NCBI GenBank assembly: GCA_016712505.1
Contig: JADJQY010000002.1
Location: forward strand, 434,001 to 498,000
DNA: 64,000 nt
DNA from: Candidatus Eiseniibacteriota bacterium
GTDB lineage: Bacteria > Eisenbacteria > RBG-16-71-46 > CAIMUX01
Direction: 5' to 3'
The notes under the pieces are model-generated. The model did no database searches. It had not been told where the DNA came from and saw only the letters and a program-made list of their open reading frames with translations. The number at the start of each line of letters is the position of its first letter. Positions within the stretch are counted from its first letter, which is position 1. Below are positions 8,636 to 17,507 of the stretch, in pieces. A program made the position numbers and the translations under genes.

Positions 8636-9553
8636 CTACGCCTCCCGTTCGAGCAGGATGAGCAGCCAGTACGGTCGTCGTCGGCTGAGCAGGCGATTGA
8701 CCGCGTCGGTTGCGAAGGAGAGGAGATTGTGACGGAACGGGGGGAAGGTCCGGTTGCCGCAGCGCGGGCAGCAGTTTCCCTTGAGTCCCGACATCTCGCT
8801 GAAGCGGCGGGCCACGCGGTGGCGCACCCAGAGGAGCCAGCCGGGATAGTCGCGCACCTTTGGACCGCCGACCCACCGGTCAGAGACCCGAAAACCCGGG
8901 AAGAGGGCCAACAGGTTCGGCACTTCGAAACGGTGCAGATGCCCCGAACGATTGAACCGGGCGTCGCACGCAGGGCAGAGGAGCAGATTGCGCGCCAGGT
9001 TTTCGCGATGGGGGACCCCGACCAGGAGCCAGCGGGAGGTGACCCGCGCGAGTTCCTCTGTTCCGCGGTGGAGGATCGGCTCCGGAAGGTGCTCCAGCAC
9101 CTCGAGGCAGAGCACTCCGTCGACACTCCGATCGGCAAACGGAAGTGTGTCGATGCTGGCGCAGACCGGACGCGGAGGCCCGGAGGCGAGAGCGGGTCGG
9201 CTGGCGTCGAGACTGAAGACGGTCCGACCACTCCGTTCCAGCGCCCGTCCCGCGATGCCGGGGCCGCAGCCGACGTCCAACCACTGTTCGGCCGCCTGGT
9301 CTGGTTGGGCAGACCGGCCGGTCTTAGAAGACAGGCGCGTCTCGGAAGACAGGCCCGTCTCGGAAGACAGATCAGTCTCGGAACACCGGCCCGTGTGGGA
9401 CGCCAAGCGCCGACCCGAGGCTGGACCGAGCAGCGAGAGAATCGCTCGGTTGCGCGCCTCGAGGTCGGGGTTGTCGGCATACTCGGCGAATCCGTCCGCG
9501 GACTCGAAGCGTTCGAGCCCGGTCGGCTGCCACGATTCTGGCTCGGTTCCCAC
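8636..9553 (-). CDS. Class I SAM-dependent methyltransferase with repeat insertion
   Basis: About 305 residues. The methyltransferase core has motif I (WLDVGCGPG), a later SIDTLPFADRSVDGVLCLEVLEHL block typical of methyltransferase type 11, and a C-terminal CPRCGN that, with CPACDARF earlier, gives two CxxC pairs that could bind zinc. Between the N-terminal helix and motif I lies an SETxLS hexapeptide repeat encoded by an 18-bp tandem repeat, probably a surface loop. A TAGGCT -10 lies 8 nt before the GTG at 9553, so this start is preferred over the TTG at 9571, which would be upstream of the transcript. Its position among glycosyltransferases suggests modification of a glycan or lipid-linked sugar. 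Confidence 0.8.
   Translation of the reverse strand: MGTEPESWQPTGLERFESADGFAEYADNPDLEARNRAILSLLGPASGRRLASHTGRCSETDLSSETGLSSETRLSSKTGRSAQPDQAAEQWLDVGCGPGIAGRALERSGRTVFSLDASRPALASGPPRPVCASIDTLPFADRSVDGVLCLEVLEHLPEPILHRGTEELARVTSRWLLVGVPHRENLARNLLLCPACDARFNRSGHLHRFEVPNLLALFPGFRVSDRWVGGPKVRDYPGWLLWVRHRVARRFSEMSGLKGNCCPRCGNRTFPPFRHNLLSFATDAVNRLLSRRRPYWLLILLEREA
9310..9399. repeat. In-frame 18-bp tandem repeat, five copies
   Basis: Units such as GAAGACAGGCGCGTCTCG repeat five times, with the outer copies diverged. The 18-bp length keeps the frame and encodes six-residue SETxLS blocks in the methyltransferase. Confidence 0.75.
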
Positions 9554-9561
9554 GGTTGCGG

Positions 9562-9590
9562 AGCCTAGCAAGCAGGGATGAAAGGGTCAA
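9562..9590 (-). promoter_or_regulatory. Candidate promoter of the methyltransferase-glycosyltransferase unit
   Basis: On the minus strand TTGACC (9590-9585), 17 nt, TAGGCT (9567-9562). The expected transcription start, near 9554, coincides with the GTG at 9553, implying a leaderless transcript. Confidence 0.5.
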
Positions 9591-9630
9591 CGCGGCCTGG
9601 GAAGGCCATGTTCGACAGGGAGGTTCCGCG

Positions 9631-12018
9631 ATGACGCGTCCCGATCGGTCCGGCCTGATCTCGATCCTGATCCTGATCCTGGCTCCACTCCTCTTCTATT
9701 CCGCCATGGTGATCCAGGGGTGGGAGCCGAGATCGGCCGATACGCAGTCGGTGCGTCCCTTCGGTGCCTGGGGAACGGAGCTCGAGACCAAGCTGGGTGA
9801 GATCCCGAGCTGGTACCCCTACGTGATGTCGGGGATGCCGTCCTACGGCAGTTTCATCTACACCCCCCGCAGTCCGCTCAACCCGCTCACTGCGCTGACC
9901 GCGCCCTTCGCGCAGAATCGCGGAGCGCGCTACCTGATCTTCTTCGCCCTCGCCGGGATCGGGGGAGGGCTCTTCCTGCGCCGTCTCGGCGCCTCGTGGG
10001 TGGCGGCCACCGCCGGGGGCCTCTTCTACTCGATGACTCCCTATCTTCCCGGGGTGGTCGATGCCGGACATGCGACCAAGCTCGAGGCTCTGGCCATGAT
10101 CCCGCTCTTCTTTCTCGGGATCGAGCTCCTGATCGAGCGGCCGAACGCGTTGCGCTCCGCGTTTCTCGCGCTGGTCGGGGCGATGCTCGCCTGGGCACAC
10201 CATCCGCAGATCGCCTTCTACGGCGCCTTTCTCGGCGCCCTCTACGCCCTGGGTCGCCTCCTGCTCGAACGTCGGACCGAGCTGACCGGCGCCGCCTGGT
10301 TGCGGCTGGCCGCCTTCACCTCCCTGGCCGTGGTCGTCGCCGGCCTGCTGGTGACCGAGCCGTATCTCGGAGTTCGCGAGTATGCCTCGCACTCCATTCG
10401 CGGCGGCACCTCGGAGGCGAGCGGGGGAGGAGCCGGGGTCGGCTGGGACTACGCCACCAACTGGTCGTTCCACCCGCTCGAGATGGTCTCGTTCCTCTTT
10501 CCCGGCTGGTTCGGCCTGGCGGGGCAGACCTACTGGGGATTGATGCCGTTCACCCAGTCGACGCACTACTTCGGGTTGGTTGGGCTCGCGCTCGCCCTGA
10601 TCGGATGGGCCGCGGCGCCGCGTTCGCGCCGACTGATCTTCGGCGCCCTCTTCCTGATCGTGCTCCTGATCGGATTCGGGCGTCACCTGCCGATTCTGTT
10701 TGGGCCGATGTATGCCGCGGTCCCGCTCTTCAACAAGTTCCGCGTTCCCTCGATGATCTACTCGATGCTCCCGCTCTGCCTCGCACCGCTCGTAGCGCTC
10801 GGGATCGACAGCGCGGTGCGCGGCCTGGGCGCGACCGAGACGCGGAAGGGGGGGCGGTCGACCTCCGGTTCGGCCGCGGCATGGCTCCCGCGCGTGACCG
10901 TGGGACTGGCAGCTCTCTCGCTCCTCTGGCTGGGGATCGCGGCCGGCCTCTCCGGCAGCCTGACCCAGGGGAACACCATGATCCGCGCCGAGGAGGCCGA
11001 TCGCTATCCCGCCGCGGTGCTCGGCGAGTTGCGCAGCGAGCGGTTCGGGATCCTGCGGACGAGTGTCTTCTCCGGTCTGCTCCTGCTCACGCTGCTGGCC
11101 GGCGCACTCGAGCTCGGGCGGCGTCGCGTCCTGTCCGGCGCGCGACTCGGCCTGGTGCTGGCCCTGCTCTGCACCGCCGATCTGCTCTGGGCGGGGCGCA
11201 ACTTCTACCATCCCGAGCCGAAGACACCCGCCACCCAGTCCTTTCCCGCCCAGGGCGCGGCCGATTATCTCTCGTCGAAGCCAGGTCCGTTTCGCGTTCT
11301 TCCCCTCGGTTCGCTCTTCGGCTCGAACGGGTTCGGGATGTACGGGGTCGAGTCGATCGGCGGGTACCAGCCGGCGAAGCTCCGGATCTATCAGGATCTG
11401 ATCGAGTCGAACCTGCTCAACCAGCCGCCGGTCCTCCGGATGCTCGGGGTGCGCTACGCCGTGAGTCCGCAGCAGCTGCGTCAGGCAATCCCCGCCGAGT
11501 ACTCCGGCGACGGCTTCGTCTACGACATCGGGGAGCCGCTGCCCTGGGTCTGGTCGGTCGATCGGATCGAGCGGGTGACCGGCGGCTGGCAGACCATGTC
11601 CCGGCGTTTCCTCGAACCTGGTTTCGAGCCCGAGGTCGTCGCGCTCCTCTACGCCGATGGTCCCGCGCCGAGCGCGACCAGTTTCGCCGCGGCGCGGATC
11701 AGCGGGCTCACCCGCGGGCCGGAAGAACTCGCGTTCCACGTCGAGTCCGAGGGGACTGCCTTCGTGGTGATGAGCGAGATCTTCTATGCCCCCGGTTGGC
11801 GCGCCGTGGTGGACGAGCGCCCTTCTCCGATCTATCGGGTGAATCACGTTCTTCGGGGCATCGAAGTGCCGGCGGGCACTCATCGCGTGGTGTTGCACAG
11901 CGTATCGCGCGGTCGCGCGCTGGGGGAGACCCTCAGTCGAATCGGAGGCGGGATCCTGCTCGTGCTGCTCGGAATCGGGGTGGTGCCGATCTTCCGGCGA
12001 TCCCGCGACCGGAACTAG
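9631..12018 (+). CDS. YfhO-family polytopic membrane protein
   Basis: 795 residues. The ATG has GGGAGG 7 nt upstream. A long N-terminal region holds about a dozen hydrophobic segments (first at residues 8-25, last before the final soluble part and one near the C-terminus). It contains the family hallmarks SWYPYVMSGMPSYG, DAGHATKLEALAMIP and HPLEMVSFLFPGW. The C-terminal 200 residues are mostly extracytoplasmic and end with a beta-rich module. YfhO-like proteins resemble GT-C glycosyltransferases and are linked to glycosylation of envelope polymers, which fits the surrounding sugar genes. It converges on, and overlaps by 4 nt, the next minus-strand gene. Confidence 0.85.
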   Translation: MTRPDRSGLISILILILAPLLFYSAMVIQGWEPRSADTQSVRPFGAWGTELETKLGEIPSWYPYVMSGMPSYGSFIYTPRSPLNPLTALTAPFAQNRGARYLIFFALAGIGGGLFLRRLGASWVAATAGGLFYSMTPYLPGVVDAGHATKLEALAMIPLFFLGIELLIERPNALRSAFLALVGAMLAWAHHPQIAFYGAFLGALYALGRLLLERRTELTGAAWLRLAAFTSLAVVVAGLLVTEPYLGVREYASHSIRGGTSEASGGGAGVGWDYATNWSFHPLEMVSFLFPGWFGLAGQTYWGLMPFTQSTHYFGLVGLALALIGWAAAPRSRRLIFGALFLIVLLIGFGRHLPILFGPMYAAVPLFNKFRVPSMIYSMLPLCLAPLVALGIDSAVRGLGATETRKGGRSTSGSAAAWLPRVTVGLAALSLLWLGIAAGLSGSLTQGNTMIRAEEADRYPAAVLGELRSERFGILRTSVFSGLLLLTLLAGALELGRRRVLSGARLGLVLALLCTADLLWAGRNFYHPEPKTPATQSFPAQGAADYLSSKPGPFRVLPLGSLFGSNGFGMYGVESIGGYQPAKLRIYQDLIESNLLNQPPVLRMLGVRYAVSPQQLRQAIPAEYSGDGFVYDIGEPLPWVWSVDRIERVTGGWQTMSRRFLEPGFEPEVVALLYADGPAPSATSFAAARISGLTRGPEELAFHVESEGTAFVVMSEIFYAPGWRAVVDERPSPIYRVNHVLRGIEVPAGTHRVVLHSVSRGRALGETLSRIGGGILLVLLGIGVVPIFRRSRDRN

Positions 12019-13238
12019 CGGCCGTCCCCCCGCTGCTCCGCCGCGCCGCGTTCCGCGTGCAGGTCGCGGTAGAGATCGACCAGGGTGCGGGCCGTGAGGT
12101 CCCATCGATACCGTTCGAGCACGGCGGATCGTCCCTTTGCGCCCAGCTCCGCGCGTAGCTGGGGGTCGCGGAGTTCGCGGAGCCGCGAGGCCAGGGCGAC
12201 GGGATCGCCCGAGGCGTAGATCCGTCCCGCCCCCGTGGACTCGACGATACGGGCCAGCGGGAGGCAGTCGGTCGAGACCACCGCGCGCTCGAGCAGCATG
12301 TAGTGGAACAGCTTGTGCGGGATGGTGGTGTCGGTGTGTTCGCTCTTCAGGTGGGGAATCAGGGCTACCGAGGCCCCGGCCACGAACGAGGGGAAGAGAC
12401 GGAACGGCTGCCACCCGGCGAACTCGACCCGGTCGCCCAATCCATGTCGATGAACTTCTCGTTCCAGTGCTCCTCGGGTGGCACCGTCCCCCACGAGCAG
12501 CAAACGGAGTTCCGCCCAGTCGCGCAGCTGCCCGAGCGCTCGGACCGCCGTCTCGAGTCCTCGGTGGCGGTCGAATCCGCCCAGGTAGGCCACGGTGAAG
12601 CCGGCGCGTCCGCGCCCTTCGATCTCCGCGTCGCGTGGGAACCCCTCGAACTCGTCGACCTGCACCGTATTGGAGACCACGGCGATCCGGTCGCGCGGAA
12701 TGCCGTAGGCGGGGAGCCGTTCGGCCGATTCGTCGACCACCACGATGACCCGCGCCGCGCGCGGCAGGTGTTTCCGCTCGTAGGCCCGCCAGCGCTCGGG
12801 GGAGATGAGCAGGTTGCCGGGAAAGCGCCGGGCGTAGTCGTAGTTCGCGATTGCCGCGGGCCAGTTCTCGTGCAGGTCGGAAACCACCGGCAGCCCGCGT
12901 CGCTCGGCTTCCTGCAGGCCCACCGCGAGCAACGGCAGATCATGGACGTGGAGCGCCTCGACCCGGGTCTCGGAGAGGAACGCACGCAGCACCCGAGCGA
13001 AGAACTGGAAGTAGGCCGGCAGGACGAGGGCCAGGGCCGACGCCTTGCGATAGAAGAAGGGATCGATCAGTCGTCGGTGGACCTCGATGCCGTGCCAGAT
13101 CTCCCGGGCCGGCGTCTCCGCCTCGAAGCGGAGGCAGAGCAGATGCACTTCGTGTCCGGCCGCGACCAGGGATCGGGCCTCGTTCGCCACCCGTGGGTCG
13201 GGCGGGAACGGCTTGTCGAGCAACATGCCGATGCGCAT
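12015..13238 (-). CDS. Glycosyltransferase family 4 (GT-B) protein
   Basis: 407 residues from the ATG at 13238. N-terminal domain: MLLDKPFPPDPRVANEA, HVHDLP, DLHENWP. C-terminal domain: AYLGGFDRHRGLETA, LLVGDG, and HTDTTIPHKLFHYML, where the acidic donor-binding site would lie. It is a cytoplasmic, membrane-associated sugar transferase of the polysaccharide type. The ribosome site is weak (AGGAA) and the ATG lies 8 nt after the stop of the HIT gene, so translational coupling is likely. Confidence 0.87.
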   Translation of the reverse strand: MRIGMLLDKPFPPDPRVANEARSLVAAGHEVHLLCLRFEAETPAREIWHGIEVHRRLIDPFFYRKASALALVLPAYFQFFARVLRAFLSETRVEALHVHDLPLLAVGLQEAERRGLPVVSDLHENWPAAIANYDYARRFPGNLLISPERWRAYERKHLPRAARVIVVVDESAERLPAYGIPRDRIAVVSNTVQVDEFEGFPRDAEIEGRGRAGFTVAYLGGFDRHRGLETAVRALGQLRDWAELRLLLVGDGATRGALEREVHRHGLGDRVEFAGWQPFRLFPSFVAGASVALIPHLKSEHTDTTIPHKLFHYMLLERAVVSTDCLPLARIVESTGAGRIYASGDPVALASRLRELRDPQLRAELGAKGRSAVLERYRWDLTARTLVDLYRDLHAERGAAEQRGDGR

Positions 13239-13246
13239 CTTGGTTC

Positions 13247-13744
13247 CTATGCCGGCCGGGCGAAGGAGGCCCGCAGCCGTTTGAAGGTGTCTCCGACCGG
13301 TTCCGGCAACGCCGGCTCCTCCCATCCGGGGTCGTGCCCGCCAGCATCCACAGCGGGTGTGGCCACGGCCAGCGGCACCAGGTGGGCGTGCAGGTGTCCC
13401 ACCACCCCGGCCCCGGCGATCCGCTCCAGGTTGATTCCCATCGCGACCTCGGTGGCTCCCAGCTCGTCGCGCAAGGCCCGCTCCGCGCGACGCAGCAGCA
13501 GCGCCATCTCCGATCGCTCCCCGAGCGTCAGCGCCGCATGCCGGGCGATGTGTCGGTAGGGCACCACCATCAAGTGCCCTGCGGTGTAGGGGTAGAGATT
13601 CATGATGACGTAGCAGCCGGTGCCGCGGTGGAGGATGAGGGACGACTTCGACCGGTCAGCCGGCTTCCGGCAGAAGATGCAGCCGGACTGATCCTTGTTC
13701 GAAAGGATGTAGCGGAGACGCCACGGGGTCGTCAGTTCACGCAC
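13247..13744 (-). CDS. HIT-family nucleotide hydrolase/transferase
   Basis: 165 residues from the GTG at 13744, with an excellent GGGAGGTGG site 7 nt upstream. It shows a CIFC zinc-type pair near residue 22, NLYPYTAGHLMVVP, and the histidine triad HLHAHLVP. HIT enzymes hydrolyse or phosphorolyse dinucleoside polyphosphates and related nucleotides in the cytoplasm; this branch (CxxC plus ASxFC-like spacing) resembles Ap4A phosphorylase-like HIT proteins. It heads an operon with the GT4 gene downstream and is divergent from the histidine kinase. Confidence 0.88.
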   Translation of the reverse strand: MRELTTPWRLRYILSNKDQSGCIFCRKPADRSKSSLILHRGTGCYVIMNLYPYTAGHLMVVPYRHIARHAALTLGERSEMALLLRRAERALRDELGATEVAMGINLERIAGAGVVGHLHAHLVPLAVATPAVDAGGHDPGWEEPALPEPVGDTFKRLRASFARPA

Positions 13745-13971
13745 GCAATCCACCTCCCTGCTTCGGCAGCGCGGACTGTAGTCGAGTTGGCGGCGACACG
13801 CAAAACGATCGATGCGCGAGGTTCCGTTGCATCTCGCGCACTTCCGGCTAGACAGCCGTTGTCTGCATCCGTAGCTTTCTCGCGAACGGCACGAAGGCGC
13901 GTGTCGAATAGTCTCCACAGGCGATGGATCGGCGGCGAGGTTGCTTCGTGAGCCGCGCGGAGGTCGCAGAC

Positions 13972-15249
13972 ATGGATGTTCCCCGGCGCGTAGCGCCCGG
14001 TGATCGCAACGGGCGTGGACATCGCAGCCTGAAGCCAGGTGGGCGCGAGTCGTCCCTGGCCGCCGATCGTGAGCTTTCGCTCCTCCTGCTCAACAGCCTC
14101 GATTTCGGACTCGTGGCCCTGGATCACCAGCACGAGATCCTCTTCGCCAATCGCAAGGCGCTGGAGATCCTGAGCACGACGAGCGAGCGCCTGTTGCACC
14201 GACCGATCGGGGACGTCCTGATCTCGAGAACTCCCGGCTTCTCCCTCTGGTCCGATGGACCGTTCGCGGCCGAGGTGGAGGGGGCGCGCGAGGTCATGCT
14301 CCAGTTCCAGGGGAAGGAGTACCTGCTCGAACTCCGCTGGTTGCCGGTGGCGCACGAGGACGCGGTTGTGGCCTCGATTCTCGCCTTCGAGGACGTGACC
14401 GAGACGGTGGGCGAACTGGAGTTCCAGCGTCGGGTCGACCGATTTGCCTCGGTCGGGCACCTCTCCGCCATCATCGCCCACGAGATCCGTAACCCGCTGA
14501 CCGGGATCCGAACCACCATCCAGTACGTGGGAAAGAAGCTCGATCCGGAGTCGACCCTGCGCACCGACCTCGAGGATGCGATCAAGGAACTCGATCGGAT
14601 CGAGCAGTTCACCACCGACCTGCTGCAATTCTCCGGGCCGAAGTCGATCCAGATGTACGAGCAGGATCTGAACGGAATCCTGGAGACGGTGCTCGACAAC
14701 CTCGAGTTGCAGGCCCAGGCGGCTAACGTATCGATCAAGCGCGACTTCGTGGCCGGCCTCCCGCCGATCCCGGTCGATGCCGACGCCATCCGTCAGGTCT
14801 TCCTCAATCTGGCGCTGAACGCGATCGAGGCGATGAAGGACGGTGGCCAGCTCCGGGTCTCGACCTCGACCCGGCGGTACCGTTCGCGCCTGGCGGTCGA
14901 GGTGGCGTTCCACGACACCGGCTGTGGGATCGCCGAGGAGGCGATCGAGAAGATCTTCGACCCCTTCTTCACCACCAAGGCGTCCGGTACCGGGCTGGGG
15001 CTCTCGATCAGCCTCCAGATCGTGCGTGAACACGCCGGTCGGATCACGGTGCGGAACCGGTCCCAGGGAGGAGCGACCTTCCGCCTCTCGTTCCCCGCAC
15101 GCGGGGAACGCCCGGCGGCTGGGGCTTCCGGGGCTGCAACTTCCGCGGCTGGAACTTCCGCGGCTGGAACTTCCGGGGCGGGGGCCTCTGGAGCGAGCGC
15201 CTCCGGAGTGGGCGCATCGGGGGCGGTGGCCTCCGGGGGAAGCGCGTGA
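13972..15249 (+). CDS. PAS-containing NtrB-type sensor histidine kinase
   Basis: 425 residues from the ATG at 13972 (GGAGG 8 nt upstream; an in-frame ATG at 13924 lacks a site). No membrane segment is seen, so it is cytoplasmic. A PAS domain spans about 35-145. The H-box AIIAHEIRNPL has the phospho-acceptor His near 170. The ATPase shows an N-box (NLALNAIEAM), DTGCGIA, FDPFFTTK and GTGLGLSI. The last 40 residues are an Ala/Ser/Gly/Thr repeat encoded by a 15-bp tandem array. Its stop overlaps the start of the NtrC-type regulator by 4 nt, so the two form a cognate pair. Confidence 0.9.
   Translation: MDVPRRVAPGDRNGRGHRSLKPGGRESSLAADRELSLLLLNSLDFGLVALDHQHEILFANRKALEILSTTSERLLHRPIGDVLISRTPGFSLWSDGPFAAEVEGAREVMLQFQGKEYLLELRWLPVAHEDAVVASILAFEDVTETVGELEFQRRVDRFASVGHLSAIIAHEIRNPLTGIRTTIQYVGKKLDPESTLRTDLEDAIKELDRIEQFTTDLLQFSGPKSIQMYEQDLNGILETVLDNLELQAQAANVSIKRDFVAGLPPIPVDADAIRQVFLNLALNAIEAMKDGGQLRVSTSTRRYRSRLAVEVAFHDTGCGIAEEAIEKIFDPFFTTKASGTGLGLSISLQIVREHAGRITVRNRSQGGATFRLSFPARGERPAAGASGAATSAAGTSAAGTSGAGASGASASGVGASGAVASGGSA
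15121..15237. repeat. In-frame 15-bp tandem repeat at the kinase C-terminus
   Basis: About eight units of five codons (for example GCTGGAACTTCCGCG, encoding AGTSA). Three units are near-identical and the later ones diverge. Confidence 0.75.
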
Positions 15250-16685
15250 AGCATCGCGTGCTGCTGATCGACGACGAGCCTTCGATCGGGCGCTCGCTTC
15301 GGCGGGTGTTGTCCGACGAGGGGCATGATTTCGAGGTCGCGACCAGTGGCGCGCAGGGCGTGGCGGCCCTCACCGCATTCCGTCCCCAGGTGGTCCTGCT
15401 CGATCTCCGGCTGCCCGACGGGAACGGTCTCGATTTCCTGGATCGGATCCGCGAGCTCGACCGCTCCGCTCAGGTGATCCTGATCACCGCCTACGGCGAC
15501 ACCAAGGCGGCGGTGCGGGCGATGAAAGCCGGGGCGAGCGACTTCCTGCGTAAGCCCTACGAGCTCGATGAGCTGTTGCTGGCCATCGACACCGCGGCCA
15601 AGACGTACGCCCGCGAAGCCGAGCTGACGGTGTACCGGCAGCAGGGGCAGCATCGGTACAAGGACTCCGAGGTGATCTTCGGTTCCTCCTGCATGACCCA
15701 GGTCTGGGACGTGGTGCGGAAGTCGGCGCGGTCCGATGCCGCCAGTGTCCTGATCACGGGGGAGAGCGGCACGGGGAAGGAACTGGTCGCGCGCGCCCTC
15801 CACTTCGAGAGCCCGCGCCGCAATGCCCCGTTCGTCGAGCTCAACTGCTCCACGTTCCAGGAGTCGCTGGCCGAGAACGAGCTTTTCGGCCACGAGCGGG
15901 GCGCGTTCACCGGCGCGAATCAGGTGAAACGGGGCCTGGTCGAGGTGAGCGAGGGGGGAACGCTCTTCCTGGATGAGATCGGCGAGATGCCGATGTCCGC
16001 CCAGGCGAAGCTCCTCCGCTTTCTCGAGGACCGCGCCTTCCGCCGGGTGGGCGGGAACAGCGACATCGAAGTCGATCTGCGCATTCTGGCCGCCACCAAC
16101 GTCGACCTCGAGCGCCGCATCGCCGAAGAGCGGTTTCGCATGGACCTGCTCTTCCGCCTGAAGCTCCTGGTCGTCCATCTGCCGCCGCTCCGCGAACGGG
16201 GCGATGACGTCATCCTGCTGGCCGAGCATTTTCTCCGCCGTCTGTCGCTCAAGCTGCGGAAGAACTTCTGCGCGATCGACGACGAGGTGCGTGAGGCGTT
16301 CCTGGCCTACCACTGGCCGGGCAACGTGCGCGAGTTGAAGAACGTCATCGAGCGCGTGGTCCTGATCGAAGACGGTGAGCGACTGACCATGCGCCATCTG
16401 CCTCCCGAGGTGGCCTCCGCCCGACGCGTGGTCTGGCCGGCGGCCCCGAGCGCCGACCTCCCGACCGCAGTTCCGGCAGCGATGGATGACCCTGAGTCGC
16501 TCCCGACACTCCGTGACATCGAAGATGCGCACATCACGCGCGTCCTCGCGGCCTGCGAGGGGAACAAGAGTCGTGCTGCGCGTGTCCTCGGCCTCTCGCG
16601 CCAGGGACTCCTCGATCGCCTGAAACGTCTGGACCCCGCGGTGTCGGGCGATTTCGCTGTCAAAACTCTGGGCATGTACGAATAG
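15246..16685 (+). CDS. Sigma-54-dependent response regulator, NtrC family
   Basis: 479 residues from a GTG overlapping the kinase stop. The receiver domain (1-120) has its phospho-Asp near residue 53. The AAA+ domain has Walker A GESGTGKE (about 172-179), GAFTGA at 219-224 (the sigma-54 contact loop, intact) and Walker B LFLDEIGEM. A Fis-type helix-turn-helix lies at the C-terminus (NKSRAARVLGLSRQGLLDRL). Phosphorylated activators of this type bind upstream sites and remodel the sigma-54 holoenzyme. A near-consensus sigma-54 promoter with paired inverted repeats lies just downstream, so control of the next two genes is inferred. Confidence 0.93.
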   Translation: MKHRVLLIDDEPSIGRSLRRVLSDEGHDFEVATSGAQGVAALTAFRPQVVLLDLRLPDGNGLDFLDRIRELDRSAQVILITAYGDTKAAVRAMKAGASDFLRKPYELDELLLAIDTAAKTYAREAELTVYRQQGQHRYKDSEVIFGSSCMTQVWDVVRKSARSDAASVLITGESGTGKELVARALHFESPRRNAPFVELNCSTFQESLAENELFGHERGAFTGANQVKRGLVEVSEGGTLFLDEIGEMPMSAQAKLLRFLEDRAFRRVGGNSDIEVDLRILAATNVDLERRIAEERFRMDLLFRLKLLVVHLPPLRERGDDVILLAEHFLRRLSLKLRKNFCAIDDEVREAFLAYHWPGNVRELKNVIERVVLIEDGERLTMRHLPPEVASARRVVWPAAPSADLPTAVPAAMDDPESLPTLRDIEDAHITRVLAACEGNKSRAARVLGLSRQGLLDRLKRLDPAVSGDFAVKTLGMYE

Positions 16686-16703
16686 CTGACGATTTGGTCG
16701 TGT

Positions 16704-16768
16704 CTGCAACCTATTGCAGTGCAGTAAGTTGGGCCATGTCATCGCTAACCTGCAAGAAACATTGGCAG
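16704..16768 (+). promoter_or_regulatory. Two inverted repeats, candidate activator sites
   Basis: The first is perfect: CTGCAA (16704-16709), 4 nt, TTGCAG (16714-16719). The second is similar but imperfect: CTGCAA (16750-16755), 6 nt, TTGGCAG (16762-16768). They lie about 170 and 120 nt upstream of the sigma-54 -24 box, the usual distance for enhancer-binding protein sites. Confidence 0.5.
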
Positions 16769-16887
16769 TTACGCCTGCCTTGCCGGTCCAATCGGGCAGA
16801 TGCTGCCGCCCCCGCAAAGTCCTCGCCGCCTATGGAATCCCTTGTACCACAATCACTTCAAGATTGAGGCTGATTCGGACTCAGGCA

Positions 16888-16903
16888 TGGCACGCGTATT
16901 GAT
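16888..16903 (+). promoter_or_regulatory. Sigma-54-type -24/-12 promoter
   Basis: TGGCACG (16888-16894), 4 nt, TTGAT (16899-16903). It matches the consensus TGGCACG-N4-TTGCW except GA for GC in the -12 element; the GG-N10 spacing is correct. Transcription would start near 16914, just before the ribosome site of the response regulator. Confidence 0.6.
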
Positions 16904-16931
16904 AAACAGTGGAGCATTGGAGGCTTAGGAG

Positions 16932-17360
16932 GTGGCAGCTACGGTACTCATTGTGGACGACGAGACGTTGCTTCTGCGGACCCTGTCGAATGCTCTCCGG
17001 GACGACGGCTACGAAGTACTCTCCGCCGGTAGTGCGGAGGGGGGTGAGGCTCTCCTGGAAAGTCGGATGGGGACGGTGGACCTGATGGTCCTCGACGTCA
17101 AACTTCCCGGTCGATCCGGTCTCGACCTGTTGGAAGGACAGCGGAAGCGCGGATACGTCGGCCCGGCAGTGGTGATGACGGCATTCGATAGCCCGGATTC
17201 GGAAGGGCGATGTCGTCAGCTTGCCGTGGACCGTTACCTCCGTAAGCCATTCGACCTCGAAGCGATGCTCGGATTGATTCAGAACCTCCTTTCAGGGCGG
17301 GGAATCCAGACGAGCTCGGCTGCAAACGGGACTCACGGACTCACGCCTGAAGGGGGGTGA
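16932..17360 (+). CDS. Single-domain response regulator
   Basis: 142 residues from a GTG with GGAGG about 8 nt upstream. Only a receiver domain is present: acidic pair DD at 9-10, phospho-Asp near 55 (LMVLDVKLPG), Thr in MTAFD, and Lys in YLRKPF. There is no output domain, so it acts by phospho-relay or protein contact, as CheY or Spo0F do. It lies behind a sigma-54-type promoter and 7 nt before the gene for a Lys/Ala-rich peptide, with which it shares a terminator. Confidence 0.9.
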   Translation: MAATVLIVDDETLLLRTLSNALRDDGYEVLSAGSAEGGEALLESRMGTVDLMVLDVKLPGRSGLDLLEGQRKRGYVGPAVVMTAFDSPDSEGRCRQLAVDRYLRKPFDLEAMLGLIQNLLSGRGIQTSSAANGTHGLTPEGG

Positions 17361-17367
17361 AAGAGGA

Positions 17368-17487
17368 ATGGCGATGGCGAAGAAGGCGGCGAAGAAGACC
17401 GCGAAGAAGGCCACCAAGAAGGCCACCAAGAAGGCCACCAAGAAGGCGGCGAAGAAGACCGCGAAGAAGGCTGCGAAGAAGGCCTAA
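17368..17487 (+). CDS. 39-residue histone-H1-like Lys/Ala repeat peptide
   Basis: ATG at 17368 with an AGAGGA site directly upstream. After MAMA the peptide consists of tandem AxKK tetrads (AAKK, TAKK, ATKK), with 18 Lys in 39 residues and no acidic residue. Such repeats occur in the tails of bacterial H1-like proteins (AlgP, HctB type) and bind DNA or RNA nonspecifically. Here the tail exists as a stand-alone peptide. It is the last gene of the response-regulator unit and is followed after 20 nt by a strong terminator, which supports its being real. Codons AAG and GCC dominate and the array is internally repetitive at 12 bp. Confidence 0.7.
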   Translation: MAMAKKAAKKTAKKATKKATKKATKKAAKKTAKKAAKKA

Positions 17488-17507
17488 TTCCGATCTGATG
17501 GAATCAA

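Noticed and set aside
9565..12414. Long minus-strand frame opposite the YfhO gene
   Set aside because: Rich in Arg, Gly, Asp and Pro without domains, as expected of a GC-rich shadow; the plus-strand gene has clear membrane segments and a ribosome site.
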